NCBI GenBank assembly: GCA_026770585.1
Contig: MU646383.1
Location: 174,023 to 187,335 of the forward strand
DNA from: Baffinella frigidus
Taxonomy: Eukaryota; Cryptophyceae; Cryptomonadales; Baffinellaceae
Length of the DNA: 13,313 nt
Direction: 5' to 3'
Shown here one piece after another: positions 6,941-13,313 of the stretch; position 1 is the stretch's first letter; the number at the start of each line of letters is the position of its first letter. The notes below the pieces were generated by a model. The model was given only the letters and a program-made list of their open reading frames with translations, was not told the origin of the DNA and did no database searches. Position numbers and translations under genes: made by a program.

Positions 6941-7143
6941 ATTGGTAGAGGGAGCGGTCACCTCTGCGCCCTGGTAGACGTCGGTGGCATGGTGGCGGTG
7001 GAGGAAATCGAGGATGTGGGATGAGCCATTTCCCACCTGCAGCCAGTCCGATTCGACCGGAATGGCTTCAAACGACTGACAGCCAGATGCACGATTCGGT
7101 CCACTTCGGGCTTGGCCTCACCATGCCGGTGGGCGTGTTGGGT
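6938..7143 (-). pseudogene. Frameshifted coding-like fragment ending in VYQGAEVTAPS
   Basis: On the minus strand two overlapping open frames each look coding over one half. Frame A (from 7143) contains GEAKPEVDRIVHLAVSRLK. Frame B continues from about 7065 with FEAIPVESDWLQVGNG, SSHILDFLHRHH and VYQGAEVTAPS. In frame B about 80 percent of third codon bases are G or C and second positions are AT-rich, a coding signature. The switch falls near TCGTTTGAAGCC, where frame B gives SFEA and frame A gives RLK. It could be a frameshifted pseudogene or two exons with a tiny intron. The family is not recognised. Downstream it runs into the CT microsatellite. Confidence 0.4.
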
Positions 7144-7177
7144 TCAATCCGTAGTTAACGCACTGCTCCGTCTCTGA

Positions 7178-7304
7178 TACAGGAGTACCTCGCTCATAAG
7201 AAATGCCCACCCCCCTCGGACCACCATAGGGCCCTAGGCATAGCCCTACTGTAGGGTCCTAGGGGGTGGCGGTTTCATATGAGCGAGGTACATGTACCCC
7301 TGTA
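7178..7304. mobile_element. Family J foldback element, copy J1
   Basis: 127 bp. Its ends are TACAGGAGTACCTCGCTCAT and, at the right, GAGCGAGGTACATGTACCCC then TGTA. The halves fold back on each other. The centre contains GCCCTACTGTAGGG (7243-7256). A TA lies at each extreme end, which could be a target duplication or part of the terminus. The right terminus has an extra ATGTAC. Confidence 0.85.
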
Positions 7305-7514
7305 CATGGCGGCTGTGTGTGTAGTAATAAAGGTCTATCAGAGATGGGGGCGTCTGCGCGCCTGTCTCCGTACCTCACTTGTACAGGGTGACCAATCAAC
7401 GAAAGTTACTACACAGATGCCCACTTTTAAAAGCACATCGGTTTTAAATAGGCCCAACTAGCGTTCTCGTGTGGAGAAGGAGCCCACCGTGGAGCACTTT
7501 CAGTTGTCTTGCCA

Positions 7515-7635
7515 TACAGGGGTACCTCGCTCATACGAAACCGCCCCCCCCTAGGACCCTACAGTAGGGCTATGCCTAGGGCCCTAGGGTGGTCCTAGGG
7601 GGGTGGGCGTTTCTCCTGAGCGAGGTACCCCTGTA
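7515..7635. mobile_element. Family J foldback element, copy J2
   Basis: 121 bp. The terminus TACAGGGGTACCTCGCTCAT is matched by its reverse complement at the right end with about one mismatch in the first 20 bases. It is flanked by a 13-bp direct duplication AGTTGTCTTGCCA (7502-7514 and 7637-7649). The core (7550-7570) contains CCCTACAGTAGGGC. Confidence 0.88.
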
Positions 7636-7698
7636 AAGTTGTCTTGCCAGAGGCGGGCCTGGCAGAGTGGACTCTGAAAGAGACCTTTATTAATACCG

Positions 7699-7821
7699 TA
7701 CAGGGGTACCTCGCTCATAAGAAACCGCCCCCCCCTAGGACCCTACAGTAGGCCTATGCCTAGGGTGCTATGGTGTCCCGAGGGGGGGGTGGCGCATTCT
7801 TATGAGCGAGGTACCCCTGTA
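7699..7821. mobile_element. Family J foldback element, copy J3
   Basis: 123 bp with near-perfect terminal repeats (TACAGGGGTACCTCGCTCAT) and the core at 7735-7755, here with GTAGGCC instead of GTAGGGC. Flanks contain ATTAATACC on the left and GGTATTAAT on the right, an inverted rather than direct pair. Confidence 0.88.
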
Positions 7822-7982
7822 CTGCATACAAGCCGGCAGTGGTGGTATTAATCAAGATATGTTGATAGTTTATTGCCAAACAACCAGCGTCAGCGCCGCA
7901 CAGGCTACGCACGTTGCCACTACTGTACCCCGTGTCGGCCGCTCCTACGATCATTTTCCGGATGGATTCTAACTCCACCTCC
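7822..7982. other. Unassigned unique spacer between J3 and J4
   Basis: About 160 bp without repeat similarity in the window. A minus-strand open frame (7760-7978) crosses it and continues into J3. Its first part has normal-looking composition, but it starts and ends without support, so no gene is called. Confidence 0.4.
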
Positions 7983-8045
7983 TACGGGGGTACCTCGCTC
8001 ATAAGAAAACGCCCCCCTCCCTAGGACCGCCATAGGTCCCTACAA
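7983..8045. mobile_element. Family J element, left half only (J4)
   Basis: It has the left terminus GGGGGTACCTCGCTCATAAG and the CCCTAGGACC segment, then stops at CATAGGTCCCTAC, where unrelated sequence begins. The right terminus is missing. Confidence 0.75.
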
Positions 8046-8166
8046 AAATTGTCTTCCTGTCTTCGAGTCCCCTCCCGGAAACATTGACATTCCTCAGGTT
8101 TCGAGGCTCCCAGAGTAAAGCGATTGAGGTGGCTTGCGGCCCTTTTCTTTGATGCAAAAGATTGAT

Positions 8167-8218
8167 TGCGTCGGGGCAAAATGAGTTTTGATGAAAGGTC
8201 CGTAGTACACTGTGTTGA
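8167..8218 (+). mobile_element. Diverged family C right end (C3)
   Basis: The segment TTGCGTCGGGGCAAAATGAG through GTACACTGTGTTG follows the last 50 bp of C1 with scattered substitutions, including GTTTTGATGAAAG and the terminal CACTGTGTTG. The left end of the element is not recognisable. Confidence 0.55.
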
Positions 8219-8261
8219 GGGGACAATCTCACACCGTACAAACGGGTCGTTCTCATGGATA

Positions 8262-8342
8262 CGAAACGCCCACCCACCTAGGACCTCCATAGGGCCCTAG
8301 GCATAGCCCTACTGTAGGGTCATAGGGGGTGGCGGTTTCGCC
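8262..8342. mobile_element. Family J element with eroded ends (J5)
   Basis: The central part is almost identical to J1, including ATAGGGCCCTAGGCATAGCC, and the core lies at 8306-8326. The left terminus is degraded to CTCATGGATACGAAA and the right one ends at GGCGGTTTCG. Confidence 0.75.
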
Positions 8343-8360
8343 GTTCGATTTCCAGACTTC

Positions 8361-10480
8361 CTGGGGCGGTCTGGGGTTGAGGGCTTATGGTTGAGGTTTT
8401 GGGGTTTAGGTCTTTGGTTTTAGGGTTTAGGTGGTTGGGTGCAGGGTTTAGGGATGAAAATCTGAAAGTTGGGGTGTACGGTTTGGGGTCTTTTGGGGTT
8501 GAGAGTTTGGTGTCAAGGGGTAGGGTGTAGAGTTAAGAAATCAGGGTTTGGTTTTGGGTTCCGGGTTGAGGGTTTAGGGTTTAGGGTTCAGGGTTCGGGG
8601 TTTGGGGTTTAGGGTTAAGGGTTTGGGGCTTAGGGCTTAGGGTTGAGAGTTTGGGGTTCAGGGTTGAGGGTTGAGAGGTTGGGGTTTAGGGTTCAGGATG
8701 TAGGGTTTATGGTTTGTGGATTATGGATTATGGTTGATGGTTTATGGTTTGGGGTTTGGGTTTTTTGGTTTTTTGGGTTTAGGATTTAGGGTTGAGGTTT
8801 TCGGGTTGGAAGTTTAGGTTTTAGAAGTGTGGCCGACAAGTCGAGGCGAAGGCAACCCATCAGTGTTTCAGGTCAACAGCCCATAAAGCAGGTTCATGGT
8901 TTCGGTTCAGGGCTTTGGGTTTAGGGTTTATGGTTTAGGGTTTCAGATTCAGGTTTCAGGTTTCAGGGTTTGGAACTTTAGATTTTGGATATCGGGTTTG
9001 GGGTTTGGGGTTCGGGGATTGGGGTTTGGAGTTGAGGGTTTACGGTTTGGGGTTTATTGTTTAGGGCTGAGGGTGTAGAGTTTGGTGTTTGGGGTTCAGG
9101 GTTGAAGGTTGAGAGATTGGGCGGTTGTGGGGTTTTGAGTTCAGGGTACAGGGTTCAGTGTTGAGGGTTTAGGGTTTCCATTTTTGAAGTTTGGCGTTGA
9201 GTGTTCATGGTTCAGTGTTCAGGGTTTCAGGTTTATTGTTCAGGATTTAGGGTTTCTGGTTGAGGGTTTGAGGTTGAGTGTTTAAAGTTGAGGGTGTGGT
9301 GTTCAGTTTTTGTTGTTAAGGGCTTAGGGTTTCGGTTCAGGGTTTAAAGTTTTGGTGTTTATAGCATAGTGTTGAGGGTTTAAGGCTTGAAGTTGATGAG
9401 TGTTTAGTGTTTAGGGTTTGGGGTTTAGTGTTTAAGGTTTCGGGTTTCGGGTTATGGTCTCTGAATTTGGGGTTCATGGTTAGGGATTCTGGATTCAGGG
9501 TTGAGGGATTGGGGGTTTTGGGGGTTTCGTTTATGTCTTTGTGATTTGGGTTTAAGGTTGAAGGTTAAAAAGATTAGGCTTTAGGGTGAAGGGTTTGGGG
9601 TCTAGCTAGAGATTAGGGTTGAAGGTTTCAGGGTTTGGGTTTTGTGTTTACGGATGAGGGGTTGGGGTTGATGGTTCAGGGTTTAGGGTTAGTGTTAGGG
9701 TTCAGGGTTTATTGTTTGGGGTTTAGTTTTCAGGGTTTGGGATTGAGGGTTTAGGGTTCAGGGAATAGGTAGGGTTTGGAGTTTGGGGTTTGGAGTTTGC
9801 TGTTTGGGGTTTGAGGTTCAGGGTTTTGTATCTGGTGTTTGCGGTTGAGGGTTGTTTGGGGTTTAGGTTTCAGGGTTTGGGATTGAGGGTTTAGGGTTCA
9901 GGGAATAGGTAGGGTTTGGAGTTTGGGGTTTGGAGTTTGCTGTTTGGGGTTTGAAGTTCAGGGTTTTGTATCTGGTGTTTGCGGTTGAGGGTTAAGGATT
10001 CGGGGGTTATGGTCTAAGGAATGAGGGGTTAAGGGTGTAACGGCTATGTTTTAGTTTCAGTTTTTAGGGTTAAGGTTTTAGGGTTCCAGGGTTGAGAGTT
10101 TAGGGTCCAGGAATCAGGGTTGAAGGATTGGAGTTTAGTGTTCAGGGGTTAGGGTTCTGGATTTAGTGTTTAGGGTTCAGGGTTGAAGATTCAAGGTTTA
10201 GGGTTTAGGATTTAAGGTTGAGGGTTGAGTTTTCATGGTTTTGGGTGTAGGGTTCAGCTTCCAGGGGTTACGTTCAGGGTTCGTTGTTTAGTGTTCATCG
10301 TTTAGGGTATAGGGTTGAGGTTTATGGTTCAGATTTTATGGTTTAGGGGTCAAGGTTTTGCGTTTAAGATTTAGGATTCAGTGTTCAGTGTTTAGTGTTG
10401 AGGGTTCAGGGTTCAGGGTTCAGGGTTTGGGGGTTAGGGTGCAAAGGATTTATGATGCAGAGGGTGCAGGGTGCAAGATT
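8361..10480 (+). repeat. 2.1-kb degenerate TTTAGGG-type array
   Basis: Almost uninterrupted G-strand heptamers: TTTAGGG, TTCAGGG, TTGAGGG, TTTGGGG and TTTGGAG. The few perfect adjacent TTTAGGG units are short, so this is an old interstitial or subtelomeric array and not a functional end. A non-telomeric island of about 70 bp lies near 8825-8895. Open frames inside it are artefacts. Confidence 0.92.
9712..9991 (+). repeat. 140-bp tandem duplication within the heptamer array
   Basis: Two copies, 9712-9851 and 9852-9991, differ at only a few positions (TTTTCAGGG versus GTTTCAGGG, TTTGAGG versus TTTGAAG). The period of 140 bp equals 20 heptamers. The low divergence marks it as much younger than the surrounding array. 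Confidence 0.85.
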
Positions 10481-10539
10481 GTTGAATGCTTCCATCTGGG
10501 AATTCTCTGTTCGAGGGAGGAGCCTGTTTCAGTGCACCG

Positions 10540-10666
10540 TACAGGGGTACCTGGTTCATTAGAAAGCGCCTCCTCCCAGGACCCTAGAGTAGGCCCATGC
10601 CTAGTGAGTGGGCCCTATGATTGTCCTAAGGGGGGCGAGCTTTCTTATGAACGAGGTACTCCTATA
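10540..10666. mobile_element. Family J element, copy J6
   Basis: 127 bp. Left TACAGGGGTACCTGGTTCAT, right ATGAACGAGGTACTCCTATA. The internal core is diverged (CCCTAGAGTAGGCC). TA is present at both extreme ends. Confidence 0.8.
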
Positions 10667-10971
10667 CTGTGCTGGACTGTGGCCGACCACAGCGCTTACT
10701 AATAGTGTGACCGACAGAACCCATCAGCCAGTCTCCCAGGTTCCAGTTGTTTGTTGAAAACTGAAGCCGGCAGAGGTGTGGGTCAGTTTTTCAGCTCTTC
10801 CACAAACAAACTGCCCCGCACTGCCAGTTTATTGGTTCAAAACACTGATTGGTAGTCGTTGCTGGATCTTGAAACTGATCGGTAGCCTTGGGTAGTACTC
10901 TTCGGCCACACTACTTACTGGTCTACGAAAGACCCTAGCGGCTGGCCTTGGCTTCCGCACACCTCTGCATG
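10667..10971. other. Unassigned unique sequence between J6 and J7
   Basis: No open frame, RNA gene or mobile element end could be supported. It contains a weak inverted pair (TTTGTTGAAAACTGA with TCAGTTTTTC, near 10749-10793) and a short direct repeat (CACTGATTGGTAG / AACTGATCGGTAG). Confidence 0.45.
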
Positions 10972-11097
10972 TACATGGGTACCTCGCTCATAAGGAGGCT
11001 CACCCCCCTAAGACCATTCAGTAGGCTTACATGTATCTATCGCCCTACGGTGGTCCTCGGGAGGGGCTTGGCTCCTTATAAGTGAGGTACCCCTGTA
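10972..11097. mobile_element. Family J element, copy J7
   Basis: 126 bp. Left terminus TACATGGGTACCTCGCTCAT, right terminus GTGAGGTACCCCTGTA. The interior has drifted (CACCCCCCTAAGACC, CCCTACGGTGGTCC). A further half-terminus GTACCTCGCTCTGCCTCAC follows at about 11116-11134. Confidence 0.8.
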
Positions 11098-11397
11098 GAT
11101 GAGGATAGGACATAGTACCTCGCTCTGCCTCACTCGGGTTGACCGACTATTCTCAAGCTGACATGCTGGTTTTGCGGTACAAATTCGTCGCAACTTTGAA
11201 GCGAAAAAGAGCCCGGGTTCACCAAATTGGTGTGCTCAAATCAATTGGGGCAGCGCTAGCATTCCGTGTTGGGTCACCACCACCGAAATGAAAACAAGAG
11301 AGATTTACTGATACATGTAATTCAACCACTGCACTCTATGCAACCCCCACTGAGGCTATGTCTGAGCAGTTTCCTCTTGCTTCTCGACCGTCTGCCT
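11098..11397. other. Unassigned sequence left of the GC-rich block
   Basis: Apart from the J half-terminus near 11116, nothing is recognised. The plus-strand open frame that begins at a GTG at 11266 crosses this stretch but has no ATG support here. Confidence 0.4.
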
Positions 11398-11462
11398 GAC
11401 AACAGTCGAGAGTGGAACGTCTCAGAGCAAAGTGGAACCTCCGTTAAATTAAGTAACGGTGG
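11398..11462 (+). repeat. Dispersed hairpin-bearing repeat, copy 2
   Basis: Matches 1629-1697 (GACAACAGTCGAGAGTGGAA onward). Its terminal stem pairs CCGTTA with TAACGG, where copy 1 has CTGTTA with TAACAG, so both arms changed and pairing was kept. It directly precedes the GC-rich coding-like block. Confidence 0.75.
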
Positions 11463-11903
11463 ATGCCCTTCTAGCCCCCGCCGGCGAGGGCGGGGACCGC
11501 TCAGTCTCAACATCTCCCGAAACACATCCGGCGAGTTGATGGGAGGCGACTGCGGCGACAGCGGGATCAGCCGGAGCTTGCTGAGCGACGACGACGGGGA
11601 CGGAGGGGGCGACGGGCACGGCGCCACGACGCTGGACTCAGGCGCGGAGTGGGGGTGCGGCGCGTTGGCGGGGCCACGCTGGATGCCGAGGTTCGATTTT
11701 GCCCAAGGAATGAGATCGAGCCACGGTTTCTTGCTGGAAGACTCGTCGGCCGCCAGCGACCCTCCCGTCGAGGGTGGCGGTGCCGACCCCCCATCCACTC
11801 TGACTCTGGAGATCGTTCTCTCCAGAATCCAGGACGAGTGGGGCCCGCCGCGAGAGGGGCAGGGCGCCGCGTCGCCCCAAGAGAGCCACCCTGTATCCCC
11901 ACT
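11463..11903 (-). CDS. Possible Ser/Pro-rich exon in a GC-rich block (strand uncertain)
   Basis: About 86 percent of every third base (11523, 11526 and so on) is G or C over the first 80 codons from 11521, against about 60 percent at the other two positions, a strong coding periodicity. Two frames fit it: plus (open 11266-12021, Gly/Asp-rich) and minus (open from 11903 down to a stop at 11322). I prefer minus: it gives a disordered Ser/Pro-rich protein with many SP sites (SPQSPP, NSPD) and segments such as KKPWLDLIPWAKSN, and the WW gene at the right edge is also on minus. There is no stop inside and no clear start. The family is not recognised, and splice borders could not be fixed. Confidence 0.4.
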
Positions 11904-12064
11904 TCACGAGCCTCTGCACTGGAGCGCTAAACGCGATCCGGAAGCAAAAAAATGCTTTCTCTGCAGTCCTTTCTACGGAAGGGCGTGTCGTTGGCATATG
12001 TTGGGAGAAATTAAAACTTAAAGGACCTAAAGGGCAGCGGTCCTGGAAACCATAAAGGTGCAGG

Positions 12065-12242
12065 TACAGGGCTTACTCGAAGTTAATGTCACACAATGCA
12101 AGGTCACACACTGGACACTCCGATGTGGACCTTAATTATTTAAGGTCACACACACTGACTGCTTTTCTGTGGACCTCAAATTTAAGGCCACACACACTGA
12201 CTGCTCAAAAGTGTGTGACCTTAACTTCGAGTAAGCCCTGTA
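12065..12242. mobile_element. TIR element of three hairpin units (family L)
   Basis: 178 bp. Terminal repeats start TACAGGGCTTACTCGAAGTT and match at 30 of 32 positions (12065-12096, 12211-12242). The interior is three tandem units of about 42 bp, each a small hairpin of the form AAGGTCACACA ... TGTGGACCTT. The TACAGG end and TA on both extremes recall family J, although the rest differs. Open frames over it are by-products. Confidence 0.85.
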
Positions 12243-12452
12243 TCGCAGCTGTTTCTGCACGTCGTTGTCGTCGAAAGATGCAAAGCACAGGTATCTATCG
12301 CCCTCTACTCTGGGAGTAAGATGCGATGTGAGTGTAATACAAAACACCAAACCACCAACGCATCGAGCGGAGAAAAAATTGCAAACAGTCACATGAAGAC
12401 TTGGTGACTCTCTGACCGTCGGGTCCGTGCCCGAGATTCAAACAAAACCGGA
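12243..12452. other. Unassigned; weak minus-strand exon candidate
   Basis: On the minus strand ATCGCATCTTACTCCCAG (12332-12315) resembles an intron 3' end. It is followed by an open frame with DRYLCFASFDDNDVQKQLR, which runs up to the inserted element L at 12242. This is suggestive only; no family is recognised. Confidence 0.2.
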
Positions 12453-12473
12453 ATGCGTAGCGCCACCCAGAGA

Positions 12474-12592
12474 CCTCGAAATGCTATTTTGAGGCCTCCA
12501 GAAGCTAACCTGAGACCTCAAGACTCTATCCTGAGGCATCCAGACTCTAACGTATCCTGAGACATCCAGACTCTATCGAATATATCCTGGGA
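12474..12592 (+). repeat. 21-bp minisatellite (CCTCAAGACTCTATCCTGAGG type)
   Basis: Units at 12474-12494, 12495-12515 and 12516-12536 are 21 bp; the next two are 26 bp (12537-12562) and 30 bp (12563-12592) through insertions before ATCCTG. A 35-codon frame from an ATG at 12453 to TGA at 12558 reads as heptads, because 21 bp is 7 codons. Whether it is translated is unknown. Confidence 0.8.
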
Positions 12593-12599
12593 CCTCCTG

Positions 12600-12789
12600 T
12601 CTCGTGTGGCAGTCGTCGTGTGGATCTGATTGAGGGTTCAACGGGAGACGGTTACCTTGGACTCCTTCTAATAATAGTCTTAGCAGGGTACGTGTCTATC
12701 CTATGGTGTCTGCGGGTATTGAGGCTCAAAGGGCACCTACGGATGTAAGGTTATGAGGCCTCCAAAGTGACCGGCTCCTACGTGGGGCG
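12600..12789. other. Unassigned unique sequence
   Basis: No open frame, RNA gene, repeat or element terminus could be supported in this stretch. Confidence 0.4.
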
Positions 12790-13159
12790 ATGTCCCCAGA
12801 TGTACAGAACGCTCGCTTGAAAGCAGACCGGGTCTCTGCCTGCCCAACGTCTTTCCATGCCACTATTAGTAGTCTGCCCAAAGAGTCCAGTTCTGAGCAC
12901 TTGCGTGTGGGGAGGGGGGTTCTGTCAATCTATCGACAGCCCTCGCGAGTCAGCTCTTTTCCGAAAAGAGGTAAAATATACAAAACTATGCGGCTATGTA
13001 TCATCTGGGCCGTGCAGCACACGCGACAGCAGTCACGAGGTTCGGACAACGCTTTACTACCCACCCGCACACACGGGCGCGCTGAGCTTCGAATGGACAC
13101 ACCGGCCGCGGGTGGGGGGAAGGGCGCATCGACACGCGCCCAGCTTCCAAGGCCAAGCA
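12790..13159. other. Region downstream of the WW gene; no supported gene
   Basis: Open frames exist on both strands (plus from an ATG at 12790, minus across 12930-13286). Both overlap the WW exon in the wrong frame and neither shows a recognisable domain. On the minus strand the stretch would be the 3' UTR, or an intron if splicing occurs at or before the TAG. Confidence 0.45.
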
Positions 13160-13313
13160 CTAGCTCCTTCGGCCGCTCCCTCCGAAGTGGTGGAGGCTCG
13201 CAAGCGGGCGCTCCCACTGCGTCACGTTGGTGATGCGGTTGTGGTAGTACTTGTGGTTTGTCCGCTCGTCGAGGAATTCCTCCCACCCCTCAGGCATGTC
13301 CCCCCCCGCCCCC
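13160..13313 (-). CDS. WW-domain protein, C-terminal part (runs off the window)
   Basis: The minus-strand frame is open from the window edge to a TAG at 13160-13162. Counting from an in-frame ATG at 13295-13297, a WW domain occupies residues 3-31: first Trp at 5, the aromatic pair at 17-18 (YYHN), Thr at 26, second Trp at 28 and Pro at 31 (TQWERP). The 22-residue gap between the Trps is normal. WW domains bind proline-rich peptides through the Tyr and second Trp. The position after YYHN is Arg where PPxY-binding domains usually have His, so specificity may differ. Upstream codons (GAGGD) are open, so the ATG may be internal. Fourteen residues follow the domain. The remainder of the gene lies beyond 13313; which WW protein it is cannot be told. 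Confidence 0.78.
   Translation of the reverse strand, partial: GAGGDMPEGWEEFLDERTNHKYYHNRITNVTQWERPLASLHHFGGSGRRS

Noticed and set aside
6704-7036. Arg/Glu-rich and Ser/Leu-rich frames across the GA tract
   Set aside because: Both are direct readings of the microsatellite on opposite strands. Only the part at 6938-7143 outside the tract was kept as coding-like.
7060-7160. Possible tRNA because of GGGTTCAATCC near 7139-7149
   Set aside because: The T-arm stem does not pair and no acceptor or D-arm partner is found upstream.
7178-8342. CRISPR-like array of similar repeats and unique spacers
   Set aside because: The repeats are 120-bp foldback elements with irregular spacing, and the genome is eukaryotic.
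11567-11997. Other minus- and plus-strand frames over the GC-rich block
   Set aside because: Their third positions do not coincide with the G+C-rich position, so they are shadows.
12400-12450. Hairpin TCGGG / CCCGA resembling a tRNA T arm
   Set aside because: The loop lacks the TTC and A positions of a T loop, and no other tRNA arms are visible.
12790-13233. 147-codon plus-strand open frame with an ATG
   Set aside because: It is antisense to the WW exon at its end and has no recognisable domain or codon bias; not supported as a gene.
12930-13286. 118-codon minus-strand open frame
   Set aside because: It overlaps the WW exon in another frame and has no domain; the WW frame is clearly the true one there.

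Overview
This looks like a gene-poor, repeat-dense piece of a eukaryotic nuclear genome, probably subtelomeric or from an interstitial telomere-like tract. About a third of the window is degenerate plant-type telomere heptamer (CCCTAAA / TTTAGGG variants). There are no operons, no Shine-Dalgarno-spaced genes and no prokaryotic families. The one protein domain recognised with confidence, a WW domain at the right edge, is eukaryotic. The heptamer type fits plants and many algae or protists. A microalga is my best guess, but the lineage cannot be fixed from the sequence alone. Layout: 1-935 holds telomere-like heptamers on alternating strands, with a 103-bp inverted-repeat element at 235-337. 960-1440 holds a long-TIR element and tandem duplications. 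1440-4330 is a mosaic of short repeat modules in both orientations. It includes two overlapping long inverted repeats, several miniature inverted-repeat elements (families A, C and F) and a 26-bp perfect palindrome. 4470-6290 is mainly C-strand heptamer array, interrupted by a nested foldback element and by four short copies of a protein-like module reading (F)AYVYQGAEVT. 6548-7150 holds a near-palindromic element, a GA microsatellite and a frameshifted coding-like fragment on the minus strand that contains the same peptide. 7178-8342 is a cluster of one foldback family (J). 8361-10480 is a 2.1-kb G-strand heptamer array. 10540-11097 holds two more J elements. 11098-13313 is less repetitive: a GC-rich block with clear codon periodicity (about 11463-11903), a hairpin-bearing TIR element (12065-12242), a 21-bp minisatellite, and the C-terminal part of a minus-strand gene encoding a WW domain (13160-13313). 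No pathway can be reconstructed. Genes appear only as a WW-domain terminus, a possible Ser/Pro-rich exon and decayed coding fragments among non-autonomous mobile elements. The more unusual features are the repeated YQGAEVT coding module, the 22-bp core shared by two otherwise different foldback families, hairpins kept while their sequence changed, and several length-matched or overlapping inverted repeats.
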